A stretch of DNA of 64,000 nt from Parapristionchus giblindavisi (Eukaryota; Nematoda; Chromadorea; Rhabditida; Diplogasteridae): positions 394,501 through 458,500 of the forward strand of contig CALSFV010000283.1 of the NCBI GenBank assembly GCA_943737045.1. The letters run 5' to 3'. A program made the position numbers and the translations under genes. How positions within the stretch are numbered: position 1 is the first letter of the stretch; the number at the start of each line of letters is the position of its first letter. Shown piece after piece: positions 1 to 19,172 of this stretch. The notes beneath the pieces are model-generated. The model ran no database searches and was not told where the DNA came from. It was given only the letters and a program-made list of their open reading frames with translations.

Positions 1-138
1 CGTAGACAAATTAAAGCGAGAGTAGGCCAATGTTTCTTGCCCAATTTTTAATAGAAATAAATAAGTAAATAAATAAGTTTAATAAATTCAATAGTAAATA
101 ATTAAATAAAGAAAAAATAGTAAATAAATAGCACGTAC

Positions 139-464
139 ATCGACAAATTGCCCGCAGATCTTGCATTTGAGTCTCTTCATCCGTGGTATGTTGCCTACAT
201 CCTTCTGGAAAAAGTCGGATTTCTTTGATAAAAAATCTTTGATCTTTCATCTCATAATTTTCACACATTTCCCCTGTGACGAAATAAATTGTCAAAGATC
301 AAAGATCAATAACCAAAATCAAAGTATCCACTTTGTCAGATGACTCCGCGGATCCAGAAGGCGTTTGGTCATCGTCATCGTATTCGATCTTGATATCTTG
401 GCCTTGGTAATCCTCTTCTGATTTGATCTCTGAGTTGAACAGTGTCGGTTCGGAGCACGTGAAC

Positions 465-499
<35 letters not shown>

Positions 500-3058
500 A
501 AATAATAATAACAATAATACTATAGGTTGACGTGAGGTCTTCCATTTTCAATTATACATTTCTCAGATCATTCCTCACATTATGCCCTCTCCGGTTCTGT
601 CGGTTCTTATATTATGGTTCTTATCTCACATCTGTCTCTTTCAAATAATTCGTCTCTCAATTGGAACTTCCATTCTCATTTCTCACACGTGTCATATCAC
701 CTTCATTTTCACACAATTTTACCACCGAAATATCCTGTGACGATATAACTTATCAAAAAATCAAAGATCAAAAATCAAAGATTAAAGACCAAGATCAAAG
801 TACCCACTTCATCAGATGACTCCAAGGATCCAGAAGGCGCTTGGTCATCCTCTTCATATTCCATCTTGATGTCTTGACCTATGCCACCATCTTCATATTC
901 GATCTATAAAAAAATCCATTGCCCGAAGAGTGAGTCTTCGCCTGTGTATGCAATACAATACAATACTTTATCCTTTCAGCATTTAGTATGCAGAAAACAG
1001 GGGGTATCTTCGTATTCACAAGTAATATCCTTCGGTCTCTGAGAGAATTCTTCTCCATTCAAGAAAACGTCCAAATATAAACTTGATAAGAACAGTCAAA
1101 TAACCCACGAAAACATTGCCTATGTTCGAACTCAAACTAAGAAACGCAATATACCTTGCTTATTTCATCGACTCTCGAGTCTACATGATTGAATACTTCT
1201 TCATATTCAACCCAGTCCGGAATTTCTTCTGCAAATAATAAAATATTACCATAGGTATTTTTCTTAATCATCAATCTGACACAATTGAACTCGCAAGGAT
1301 ATTAATTAGAGTGTCTAACAATAATTAGCAGACTGATTGGTTCTGATTTCAGTTCCAACTGCATACTGCTGGATAATCTATGAATTCAAATTCCTATGTA
1401 TACTGTAACTTGGACTATCCTTGATTTCCCTGTCTGCTATTTTAAAGATTAAAATATAAATTTATCAACTATCGATGGGGCCCAAGCCATTTATTTATAC
1501 AACCACCGATATCGCTACATTAGCGACGGACATCCATCACTCCCTTTATGTCCTTATTTTCTTGTTATGCATATTATGATGGAATAAAGAATAAGATAAG
1601 ATAAGATAAGACTACTCACCCTTGATGATCGACTCTGGGAGGGGATCGGGCTCCTCGCTCTTCACCCTCTCCATACTCAAGTCGTTCCTGTTCTCTTCTA
1701 ACTTGATCTCACGAGCTGGAGCGGAGTCAAGCTGAAAAAAGTACATTCCACAGTGCCGCAATCATTTTGAATGACAAGGTAGGCCTCTCAAAGATGGAGG
1801 ATCGCGAACAAATATTCAAATGCATAGCATATCTATTATGCAAGGAACAAGTGATATGCAAGAAATTAGCACGACCATTCATCAATCCCGTAGTACAGTG
1901 CTAAAAGTGCTCACTAGTAGGGCTGGGATTTTTTGATTTTGACTTTTTGAATTTTTTGAATTTTTTGACCATTTCAAAAAATTAAAAATCAAAAAAGTTT
2001 TTTGAATTTTTCTCAAAAAAAAAATCTAAAAAATTTATCTAAAAAAGTACCGTTAAAACGTGAAAAAGTGAAATATTTATGGAAAATTGTTACAAAATTT
2101 GACAAAACTTCTCACTTTCCCATTTTTATCCTTTTCACTGTCTTGATGAAGTGGATTCTAAAGGTTTTAGTGTGGATTAGTTTGCCCAATGTACTGACGT
2201 AGAATTTTTAAAAAGTGAAAAAAATATAGTATCATGTGTTTCATGTTTCAGTATTCGGTTAATTGCGTAATTGACTGTTTTCACCTCTTTTCAGGCAAAA
2301 ATGATGTTTCAGAATAGCTTATTATCCTTTTAAACAAAATAAAGAATTTTTTAAAAATTTTTTTGAATTAAAAAAAATTTTTGAGCCATTTTTTGAATTT
2401 TTTGAAATTATTTTCAAAAAATCCCAGCCCTGCTCACTAGTAAGCGTAACGTCGCGGGTTCGAAACCTATTGCTGAATTTTTTGAAAATAATTTCAATAA
2501 AATTTTTGATCAAAAAATTCAAAAAAATGGCTGAAAAAAAGTTTTGAATTCAAAAAATTATTGAGAAAATATTTTACTTTGTTTAAAAATTTTACTACCA
2601 ATTCAAACTATTGAATTATTTTTTCAGAACATTGATACCAATAGTCAAAAACGCAATCAACCGAATTTTGAAACGTGATAAATGTGATGTAATATTTTTT
2701 TATAAAAAGCTGTGAACTTTTTAATGTGGTATAGGGTAGGCTTTTCAACCGCATATCACATCCACACTAAAAATCCATAGAACGTACTTCATCAAGACCG
2801 TGAAAATGATAAAAATAGGAATTTTGTTTAGTTTTGTCAAACGTTGTCACAATTTAAAAAAAATTCGTTTTGTCGGTACTTTTTTACATTTATATTTTTT
2901 CTAATTTTTTGAATAAAATTTTTAAAAAATGAATTAGATTTTTTAAATGGTCAAAAAATTCAAAAAAAATCAAAAAATCAAAATCAAAAAATCCCAGCCC
3001 TGATTGGAATACTATTCACCTCAATTCCTTCAAGATCTTCTCCACGCATTCCCTTCAT
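139..3058 (-). CDS. C2H2 array gene 1, 5' part (runs off left edge)
   Basis: Six exons read on the minus strand: 3020-3058, 1620-1731, 1155-1228, 808-903, 332-463 and 139-204. All have GT donors and AG acceptors and join in phase without a stop. Exon 1 encodes 13 aa beginning MKGMRGED. Exon 2 carries IKLEE and VKSEE. Exon 3 encodes EIPDWVEYEE, homologous to the third exon of the other copies. Two acidic exons follow, each ending in a PSGS-x-ESSD motif. The last visible exon ends in CKICGQFVD, the first half of finger 1; its partner lies beyond position 1. It lacks the GLGLP-type exon found in genes 2-5. It is inferred to be a nuclear DNA-binding protein. The exon chain is clear; function is inferred from the fingers of its paralogues. 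Confidence 0.82.
1852..2480 (+). repeat. tRNA-like repeat split by the 1918-2432 insertion
   Basis: A TAGTACAGTGCTAAAAG A-box-like stretch lies left of the insertion and GGTTCGAAACC (B box, 2457-2467) right of it. A relative is at 4600-4730, and both follow the same AAGTGATATGCAAGAAA leader. Not a functional tRNA. Confidence 0.5.
1918..2432. mobile_element. hAT-like MITE with 8-base TSD
   Basis: Ends are TAGGGCTGGGATTTTTTGA and its reverse complement finishing CCCAGCCCTG, the usual hAT form. CTCACTAG is duplicated at 1910-1917 and 2433-2440. It interrupts a tRNA-like repeat and lies in intron 1 of gene 1. The interior is A/T-rich with no transposase. Confidence 0.85.
2474..3002. mobile_element. 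Second copy of the GGGCTGGG hAT-like MITE, inverted, one end missing
   Basis: The sequence is the reverse complement of the 1918-2432 element and keeps the AATCCCAGCCCTG end at 2990-3002. The other terminus has lost its last bases near 2474. Confidence 0.7.
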
Positions 3059-3294
3059 ATATCCACTCTTCCAGATTATTAGATTAAAAGTTAGAATCTG
3101 TATCAAGTCAAAATTAACAGTAAAAATTAAGAAAGAAAATCAATATGGCGTTCAAAAGTCGCTAGAACGGGATAAAAGGAAAAGGAAGAGAAAGAGAAAT
3201 AGTTCATAATCGAAATAATACTATACATTGTGTTTAAAACGGACTGAACGTAACTGAAGGTGAAAATATGACGCTAACATCAAGCGACGCCGTA

Positions 3295-3372
3295 ACGCCT
3301 ATCCGGCAAATAGCCATACACTCAATGGGAAAGCGCTCCTAATGACCGCGCACCAACAACGCACCATCATAC
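3295..3372 (-). promoter_or_regulatory. Conserved upstream block, copy 1 of 5
   Basis: A block centred on TATCCGGCAAATAGCCATAC and AATGGGAAAGCGCTCC lies about 250 bases upstream of gene 1's start exon. It recurs at equivalent places before every copy: 13195-13275, 25725-25802, 35975-36060 and 49840-49915. Its conservation exceeds that of surrounding sequence. It may be a core promoter or a hidden 5' exon (minus-strand reading ERFPIECMAICRI). Confidence 0.55.
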
Positions 3373-3552
3373 CATTTTACCAAAGAATATTGCCAATTAG
3401 TACTTTTTGAAAAGTTTTTCTCCTAGTAAATAGTCACGTTATATTTTAAGACGTTATCTTATCAGACGTCACGTTATTTACCTGTTAAAACAACTCAGCA
3501 CGGAATTCTCTATACACTGACTGAGTAAAGATACCCTAACAGTCAATGTTCA

Positions 3553-3725
3553 AGCTCCGCCCCTTTGACTGGGGACGGACACCCTTCTCTTTGTCATAGC
3601 ACATTTGTCCATGAATATAACACAATGGCAAAATACAGTGAGAGCAGTTTATCACTGAAAATGAACAACTTTTTTATACCGATGCACGCTCCGCCTCCTT
3701 CATTGCGCGGGGATGGACACCTCGA
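3553..3725. promoter_or_regulatory. GC-box-like module (CTCCGCCCC...GGGGAYGGACAC), two copies
   Basis: GCTCCGCCCCTTTGACTGGG and a relative at about 3690 lie in the intergenic space upstream of gene 1. The module pairs a C-run with a G-run over a short spacer and is followed by GGACACC. Confidence 0.45.
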
Positions 3726-4289
3726 AAAACCAACTACGCAAAACGTGAAATGAAAATTATTATTTTTTTCCTTATCATCCTTTTCATCTGTACTTCCTTT
3801 TCAGGGAAAGGCGCATTTTTTTTGAAAATAGAGGAAATTCGGAAATAGGTTTCGAATTATCGTTCACCACTGTTCTAAGGTGTAGATGAAATGAGTGCGC
3901 TAACTTCTCGAATATCATTTGGCATTCGCACACGAAATTTGAGGAATTTACAAAAACATCCAGCGTTGAATTAATTTTTGTCTCTTAATATAGTTTGCCC
4001 CGCACTTCATCCGCATCAACCCACAATATGTCCTGTATCATTTGTGAATCACGTGAAACTGCAAACGAAAAAAGAACTATTCATCATGTGTTTTATTGTA
4101 ATTTCATGATTATTATTATGTAATAATAATTAATAATAATTACACGATGCGAAACGATGATTAAACAACCAATGAATGTTCTGGACCCTTGATTTCTCAG
4201 TTTCATAGTGATCTTTGATCGTTGGCAATAATGAAGAGTAATCAAAATTCTCACACGATCACGAATAGAATTTGTGTGTATGTACTTTG

Positions 4290-4440
4290 CGTCTTTTTTA
4301 AAGCGGAGGGATCAGTTAATACACCCGTTAAAATCGATAAAAGCAAGCTAATTTCAAACTATTCGCTCTGGCTATATGCTGGAAGTGAGAGAGTGTGGCG
4401 AGAGCGGAGATTTCAACTAGCTTGCGGTGTTCCTTGAATT
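4290..4440. mobile_element. Diverged TTAA-type MITE (AAGCTAATTTGAAACTC family)
   Basis: Contains AAGCTAATTTCAAACTATTC and the reverse-complement half GAGAGCGGAGATTTCAAC. It belongs to the family seen more intact at 20322, 30481, 40402 and 51462. Confidence 0.5.
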
Positions 4441-4599
4441 AAGAGAATTCGTACAGGGAAACTAATCATACAATATAGAATAATACAATATAGAATAGAA
4501 TAATGCTGCAGAAGAGATATTCAGAATTGATCCTCGTCCTCTTCACCCTTTAAAGGTGGAGACCCGCGAATGTTCATGTAAATCTCTTGTATATCACTT

Positions 4600-4730
4600 G
4601 CGCAAGTGTCAAGTGATATGCAAGAAAAGAGAGCCAGTTCACATCTACCCCTTAGTGCAGTGGTAACTGTTCGGGACTGGATAGCGCATGGTCGCGTGTT
4701 CGAATCCTATTGCCGATCTTTCCTATTTTC
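4600..4730 (+). repeat. tRNA-derived repeat
   Basis: TAGTGCAGTGGTAACTG (A-box-like) is followed by TGTTCGAATCCT (B box). There is no acceptor stem, so it is probably SINE-derived. Confidence 0.5.
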
Positions 4731-5326
4731 AAACTTTCGCGCCTTTCGGTGTGTAGAATAACTTTTGTCAACTTGCTGTCTTTACAGTTTGTTCACGAAA
4801 ATATTCGCGGGAGTCCACCTTTAACATACATATTTCATTACTCTGCATATTAATACACTATGACACTAAAATCCCAAAAATATAACAGAAACAGTTTATA
4901 ATTAAAAAGCAGGCACATACACGTAGTTATTGTAACAGACAGAGACACCTTTCACAGGGAATCCTACTCTGCCGTAGTTAATTTAATTTAATTTAATTTA
5001 TCTTACATTATATAAATGTGACAGCAAGCGATAGATAAATAGGGTGAATTATAATGGGTAATTTCAGAGATAAAAATTTGTATACTATTGGTGAAATTAG
5101 TATCTGTCAGTGTAATTCAACCAAGCCCAGATAGGTTTGGTTCTTCAGCTTTCTCTGTAATCAAGTATATGCAGCGTACACAACATTTCATCGTTTTTTT
5201 ATTTCGCTTTTTAATCTTTCCATGTATTTGTCCCATAAGTACTCTCTCTCTCTCTGTGTGTACGCAGAAATGAAAAATATTATTTATTTATTACGAATGA
5301 GATGCAAAAAAGCGGCTTATGACCGA

Positions 5327-12945
<7,619 letters not shown>

Positions 12946-13194
12946 TTACGCAGTCTTCCAGATTCAAGTACGAAACTGAACAAAGTAAAAATCAACAGTG
13001 AAAGTTAACAAAGAAAAGTAATTTGGCGTTCAAAAGCCGCTAGAACGGGACACAAGGGGCAAGGAAGAGAAACAGTCATAGTTCCTTATTGAAATAATGA
13101 TGTACATAGTGTTTAGAACGGATTGAATGTAAATTAAGGTAATAATACTATGGCACTAATTAGAAAGAGCGATTCGCGCGAAGAATCTGAAGTA

Positions 13195-13275
13195 CAGCCG
13201 TAGCGTGTATCCGGCAAATGGCAATACACTCAATGGGAAAGCGCTCCCACTGACCGCGCACCAACTACACACCAC
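13195..13275 (-). promoter_or_regulatory. Conserved upstream block, copy 2
   Basis: Same block as at 3295, upstream of gene 2. The CGGCAAATGGCAATACACTC core is retained. Confidence 0.5.
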
Positions 13276-13396
13276 CGAACTTTGTAAAAGTTTTTTCCTT
13301 GTAAATAGATAGTCACGTTATCCTAACAATTCAACAAGAGATACTCTATCTAAAAATAGTGAAAATACCCAAACAACTATTTTTTTGTCAGTTTGA

Positions 13397-13430
13397 GCTC
13401 CGCCCCTTTAACTGGGGATGGACACCACTC
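13397..13430. promoter_or_regulatory. GC-box-like module, one copy
   Basis: GCTCCGCCCCTTTAACTGGG followed by GATGGACACCAC, upstream of gene 2. Confidence 0.45.
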
Positions 13431-13710
13431 TCTTTTTCTGCACGTTTATCCATGAAAATACAACGACAAAATACAATGAGAACAGTTTATAACTGAAGAG
13501 TAACAACGTGTTTACAACTTAACAATACCACATAATTATATTTTCGAAAAACTGGATTGTTTTTTCGCATCTCAACTTAATTAAGATTTATTTTCCAGAA
13601 TTACATATCTAGCAACAAAAACTGTTTTCATATTTACATAGAATGGAAAAAACAATCAATCAATCAATCAATCAATCAACAATTAATCAATCAATTAAAT
13701 CACATAACAA

Positions 13711-16700
13711 TCAATTGTGTGATCTCTTCAGGACGGTAACATTCCACTTGCGTATACCGAAACAAATGTTCGGCAGGCGTGTCCAAAGTGCAGGGAAGCA
13801 CTCGGAAAGGGCTTTCCTCCACTTCCCTGCCTCGATGTGCAGACTAAAAGCGATAAATATACGATCAGTAGACATATTTTTGGTTCTAGTTCGGCTTTGA
13901 AATTGTATGTTCCTCTGATAATACGAAAAACCTTTTAAAAATCGCATCAGAATTTTGCCTGACAAGATTCCAATTTATGAGTGTTTTTCCTAATTACAAA
14001 GGTATGTTCCCAACTTGTACTGGCCATATGCGATGAATCAGTTTTCGATGCTGATTACGAATCCGCTTTCAGACGTTCCCAATCGAGCTGGGCTTCGAGA
14101 AAATCGATATTGAAATACGGCTAGTTGATTCGAAAATTCTACCTTATCTACTAAACTACACCATCAGTTGTTTGGATAGCTGATAGATATGTTCATGAAC
14201 TCATCAGGATGGTTTGCGTAGGAAGCCACACGAATTTTTCCTAATCAACAAGCAGAATTTCAATATCGATTTGCTCGAAGATCGATTGTTCAACGTTTGA
14301 AAGTTGATTCGTAATCAGCATAGAAAACTGATCCTAGTTATGCTATTGCCATTTCATGCGGCCAGGACAAGTTGGGAGCATCCCGCTGTTAGAGAATATT
14401 TTTCTAATAGTAAGAGCTTTTTCGCTCCGTACTAGTTGAGTATGCACTATCCTTGTACTTATCCTACATACCCACCGCTCAATATACTATGAGCACATTA
14501 CTAGGATGACTAATGGAATGATCGATCGGTCTGCAGAGATCTCTGCAGATTATGCAGAGATGTCTGCAGATAATGATGTAAGCGCCACCTGGATATATAC
14601 GAAGATCATTCCCTTGTCCCAATCACTGCCCCACGACGTGCTTAAGAGACCAGAGGCCATATGCATGAACGCCGGCAAACCGTTTGCCCGACAAACGTGA
14701 CGTCACAACCCTAGGCGGAGGCGTTTGTCGAAAATCCTCCGCCTACGCTTTTGACGTCACGTTTGTCGGGCAAACGGTTTGCCGGCGTTCATGCATACGG
14801 CCTCGGCTCGGTAAGACTCGAGCATGGTCCGGACATTGGCGAGGACTTTCGATCTGCCTTCATACTTTCATCATAGACACATACCGGAGGGAGACCGATG
14901 AAAGTTATAGTGAAAATGCCCTTAGGCTCAAACCCGGCTCAAACACGGCGGTTCAATGATAGTAACTAATGAGCTCCCGCAATCTCAAACTGAGTATCGC
15001 AAACTGAGGGATCCTCCCGGCGCGAAAGTTAGATACGATATGAATGAGCGCTGCTCGCCATACGACTCTTCAGACTAGAGCTATCATCGAGTTTTAAGAG
15101 TTGCGACACATGCTGATATGGTTTAGTGGCTAAAGCTTTTGTGTGGCGATCCGAACCTCGTGGGTTCGAATCCAGCTCGGTGCAAATCAACTTTGCTGAT
15201 TTTTCATAGTGCGGGAGGCTTCAAGCCAAAGTTAAATGTAGGAGTTGTCCTCCAATGAACCGCCGTGTCAAATATGTCACATTAATTAAAAAATATAAAA
15301 ATTCATATCTTTTCAATCGTGATAGCTAGGATTTTTATTTCTTTTTTTTTTATTGAATAACATGTCATGCACTCCTAAAAACACTGCTGAACATTAATAT
15401 CATATCGTTCTGAATATGTTTTTTCGTGTCTGATTTTCAGATTTTTCTTCTCCTATCCTCGTTGAACATATAGCGCAAGTAATGACATAGTGCATATTGT
15501 AGCCCTGACGATTATGTACATGGTGGTCACATTCCCTTGGCCAGCCACCATTTCGCAGACACCGAGAATTGCAACAGAATGTGAGATGTGTAAATTTCAA
15601 AAATCGAAAATTAAATTTCTTGAAATTCGCAAGAGTAAGAGGTGGCTTTATTATGTCATTTTACTCGTAGTGATGCGCGTACATAGGAATAATATACAAA
15701 TAGACTCGGACTACATTTTTTTTAAATTTAGAAAAATAATTATTTTATTTTTATTTTTTCAACTCCCGCATTCAGTCGACCGTCAAGGCAAGTTGATTCA
15801 TAGGGCGGATGAATTTGCAGAAACGACTGCAACGTGAAGAATGGTCGTTTCGCAGATCTCGAATTTATTTTTTTAATTATCAAACTTGAATATTTATATG
15901 TTTCTTTCACATAAATCGGTTGGAAGGTGGCGTATGGCAACCAAAGCTGTACCATTGTTATCAGTGTGAGTGTACGCTGTTTTCGTAAGGAATCGCGAAC
16001 TGACTTTTTTCAGTCGACCGATGATTCTCAACCATGACCCGGGGTTCATGGTTGAGAATGGCTGAGGTCAAAAAATTCATGATGATCTAAGACCAAATAA
16101 TATTTGGCATTATATCAACAGTGGGTCAACTTTTATTTTTATGGATACCATAACTCGAATTACCGTAACAGTAATGCGCGCACCTGAATTTTCCGAGGAT
16201 TTTTACCACATTATTATAGGATACGGTAGCTAGATTACGGTAATTCGAGTTATGGTATCCATAAAAATAAAAGTTGGCCCACTGTTGATATAATGCCAAA
16301 TAGTATTTGGTCTGGGATCATCATGAATTTTTCGACCTCAGCCATTCTCAACCATGAACCCGAGGTCATGGTTGAAAATCATGGGTCGACTGAAAAAAAA
16401 AGTCAGTTCGCGATTCCTGACGAATACGGTAGTACAACAGCGTACACTCCTACTGATAAAAATGGTACAGTTTTGGATGCAGTACGCTTCCTTCCGACCG
16501 ATTTATATGAAAGAAACCTACAAATATTCAAGTTTGATAATTGAAAAAATAAATTCGAGATCTGCGAAACGACGATTCTTCAAGTTGCAGTCGTTTCTGC
16601 AAATGCACATGCATTAGCCACCATCCGCCCTATGAATCAACTTGCCTTGACGGTCGACTGAATGTGGGAGTTGAAAAAATAAAAATGAAATAATTATTTT

Positions 16701-19133
16701 TCTCAATTAAAAAAAAATGTAGTCCGAGTCTATTTGTATATTTTTCCTATGTACGCGCATCACTACGAGTAAAATGACATAATAAAGCCACCTCTTACTC
16801 TTGCGAATTTCAAGAAATTTAATTTTCGATTTTTGAAATTTACACATATCTCACATTCTGTTGCAATTCTCGATGTCTGCGAAATGGTGGCTGGCCAAGG
16901 GAATGTGACCACCATGTACATAATCGTCAGGGCTACAATATGCACTATGTCATTACTTGCGCTATCTGTTCAACGAGGATAGGAGAAGAAAAATCTGAAA
17001 ATCAGACACGAAAAAACATATTCAGAACGATATGATATTAATGTTCAGCAGTGTTTTTAGGAGTGCATGACACGTTATTCAATAAAGAAAAGAAATAAAA
17101 ATCCTAGCTATCACGATTGAAAAGATATGAATTTTTATATTTTTTAATTAATGTGACATATTTGAGCCGGGTTTGAGCCTAAGGGCATTTTCACTATAAC
17201 TTTCATCGGTCTCCCCCCGGTATGTGTCTATGATGAAAGTATTGAGGTTCAGATCGAAAGTCCTCGCCAATGTCCGGCAGGTGGCCAAAATTCTCGAGTC
17301 TTACCGAGCCGGTCTCTTAAAAAGCACTATCTGAGAGAATTCAATAACTGGAATATTTTTTGGTATCGATGAAAAATGAATTTTTCTGTTTTATGTATGA
17401 TAATTACAGGCTCCATGAGTGAAGTACACTGGTACTTGGAAATTGCTTCCAATTGAAAATTCGCTTCAGGGGGTGACCACACAACGATTTGGCGCCTTTT
17501 CCTAAAAAGTTTATTTGGAATCCAATCGATGCGGGAGTGGGCTCAATCGAATCCTTAGCTAATTCTAAGAAACTATTGTCTAGGTGAGTTTTTTGATCAA
17601 CGGACAACGAAGGCTGGAATCGGGAATTTTCGAAAAAAAATTCACATTTAATTAATTTTCGCTATTTCACTATAACAAGCCTACAACTTTTTATTTGCTC
17701 AATCGCTTCTAAATATCATAACACATCTTCAGTTTGAAAATCATAATTTTTTTAAAATATGAATAATGCGAACAAATCGTTTTTATAACGAACATCGTAA
17801 TTATGGTGTACACCTACAGTAATCCCTAATCGGTCAATTTGGAAATTTGATAGTTTTAAACATATTTTACCGCTGTTCTTGACGTGACTAAGGTATACGA
17901 CTACTCCTCGTCTTCGGAGTGCACCCGTGCCCAGGTGCTGATGTTGATGAAAATTGACATTTTTCGTAAATTGATCACTATTTCGTTGTTTGTGATCCAG
18001 TATCGATAAAAATTGGATCATTATTCCATTTTACCATCTATACTAACATACTAAAAAATAAAGAGAAACGGTTGACTACGAAGAAAGTTATTGCTGAAAA
18101 ACCAAAATATCATAGAATATTGGCCAGCACTTTACCGTGCAGGTGCGCTCCGAAGTAGTCGTATACCTCAGTCATGTCAAGAACAGCGGTGAAATATGTT
18201 TAAAACTATCAAATTTCCAAATTTAGCGATTAGGGATTACTGTAGGTGCACACCATAATTACGATTTTCGTTATAAAAACGATTTGTTCGCATTATTCAT
18301 ATTTTTTAAAAATTATGATTTTCAAACTGAAGATGTGTTATGATATTTAGAAGCGATTGAGCAAATAAAAAGTTGTAGGCTTGTTATAGTGAAATAGTGA
18401 AAATTAATTAAATGTGAATTTTTTTTCGAAAATTCCCGATTCCAGCCTTCGTTGTCCGTTGATCAAAAAACTCACCTAGACAATAGTTTCTTAGAATTAG
18501 CTAAGGATTCGATTGAGCCCACTCCCGCATCGATTGGATTCCAAATAAACTTTTTAGGAAAAGGCGCCAAATCGTTGTGTGGTCACCCCCTGCCTGAAGC
18601 GAATTTTCAATTGGAAGCAATTTCCAAGTACCAGTGTACTTCACTCATGGAGCCTGTAATTATCATACATAAAACAGAAAAATTAATTTTTCATCGATAC
18701 CGCACCTATGTGGATTTTCTCAGATAGCGTGATTTAATAAAGTCGTGTAGTGATGGCGCTGTTTGTCCACGCATTGCACATTACACCCACAGAAAAAAAC
18801 CCTTGTCTATAAGGGAATTATTCCCTAGTAATGTCTCTCTACGGAATTCTTCCCTTATAGATAAGGGAATTCGTCCCCTATGAGGGAATAATTCCCCTTA
18901 CCCATTAGGGAAGATTTCCGTAGAGAGACATTACTAGGGAATTTTTTCTCTGTGTACTATAACTGTACTTACTTCGTCGTGAGCGGTCGTTCGGTCATCA
19001 TGTGCCATCTAAGCATGTGGTTGAAAACGGTCGATCGCTCGGTCGATTCGAACCCGCACTCGGGAGCGGCACAGTGGTACTGGAAAAAACGTTCTTCATC
19101 ATATGATATTATTAATAGCTGATTGAAATTTAC

Positions 19134-19172
<39 letters not shown>

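Larger units (their letters stand above)
14642..17320. mobile_element. Palindromic TTAA element A, 2.7 kb
   Basis: TTAAGAGACC begins it and GGTCTCTTAA ends it, with TTAA at 14642 and 17317. The arms are near-identical inverted repeats folding about position 16190. The left arm also carries a 153-base hairpin element (14652-14804) and the 324-base tRNA-like element (14944-15267). The paralogous empty site is at 38030-38035. The TTAA site resembles piggyBac targets, but no transposase is present. Confidence 0.85.

Noticed and set aside
13711..13843. Alternative frame for the terminal exon (SAHRGREVEE...)
   Set aside because: Exon 11 of gene 3 (penultimate) ends with two bases of a codon, which sets the LHIEAGKW frame. 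That frame is also the one conserved with the diverged gene 2 terminal exon (GKW...ECFP...NI.F..RKW) with many silent third-position changes.
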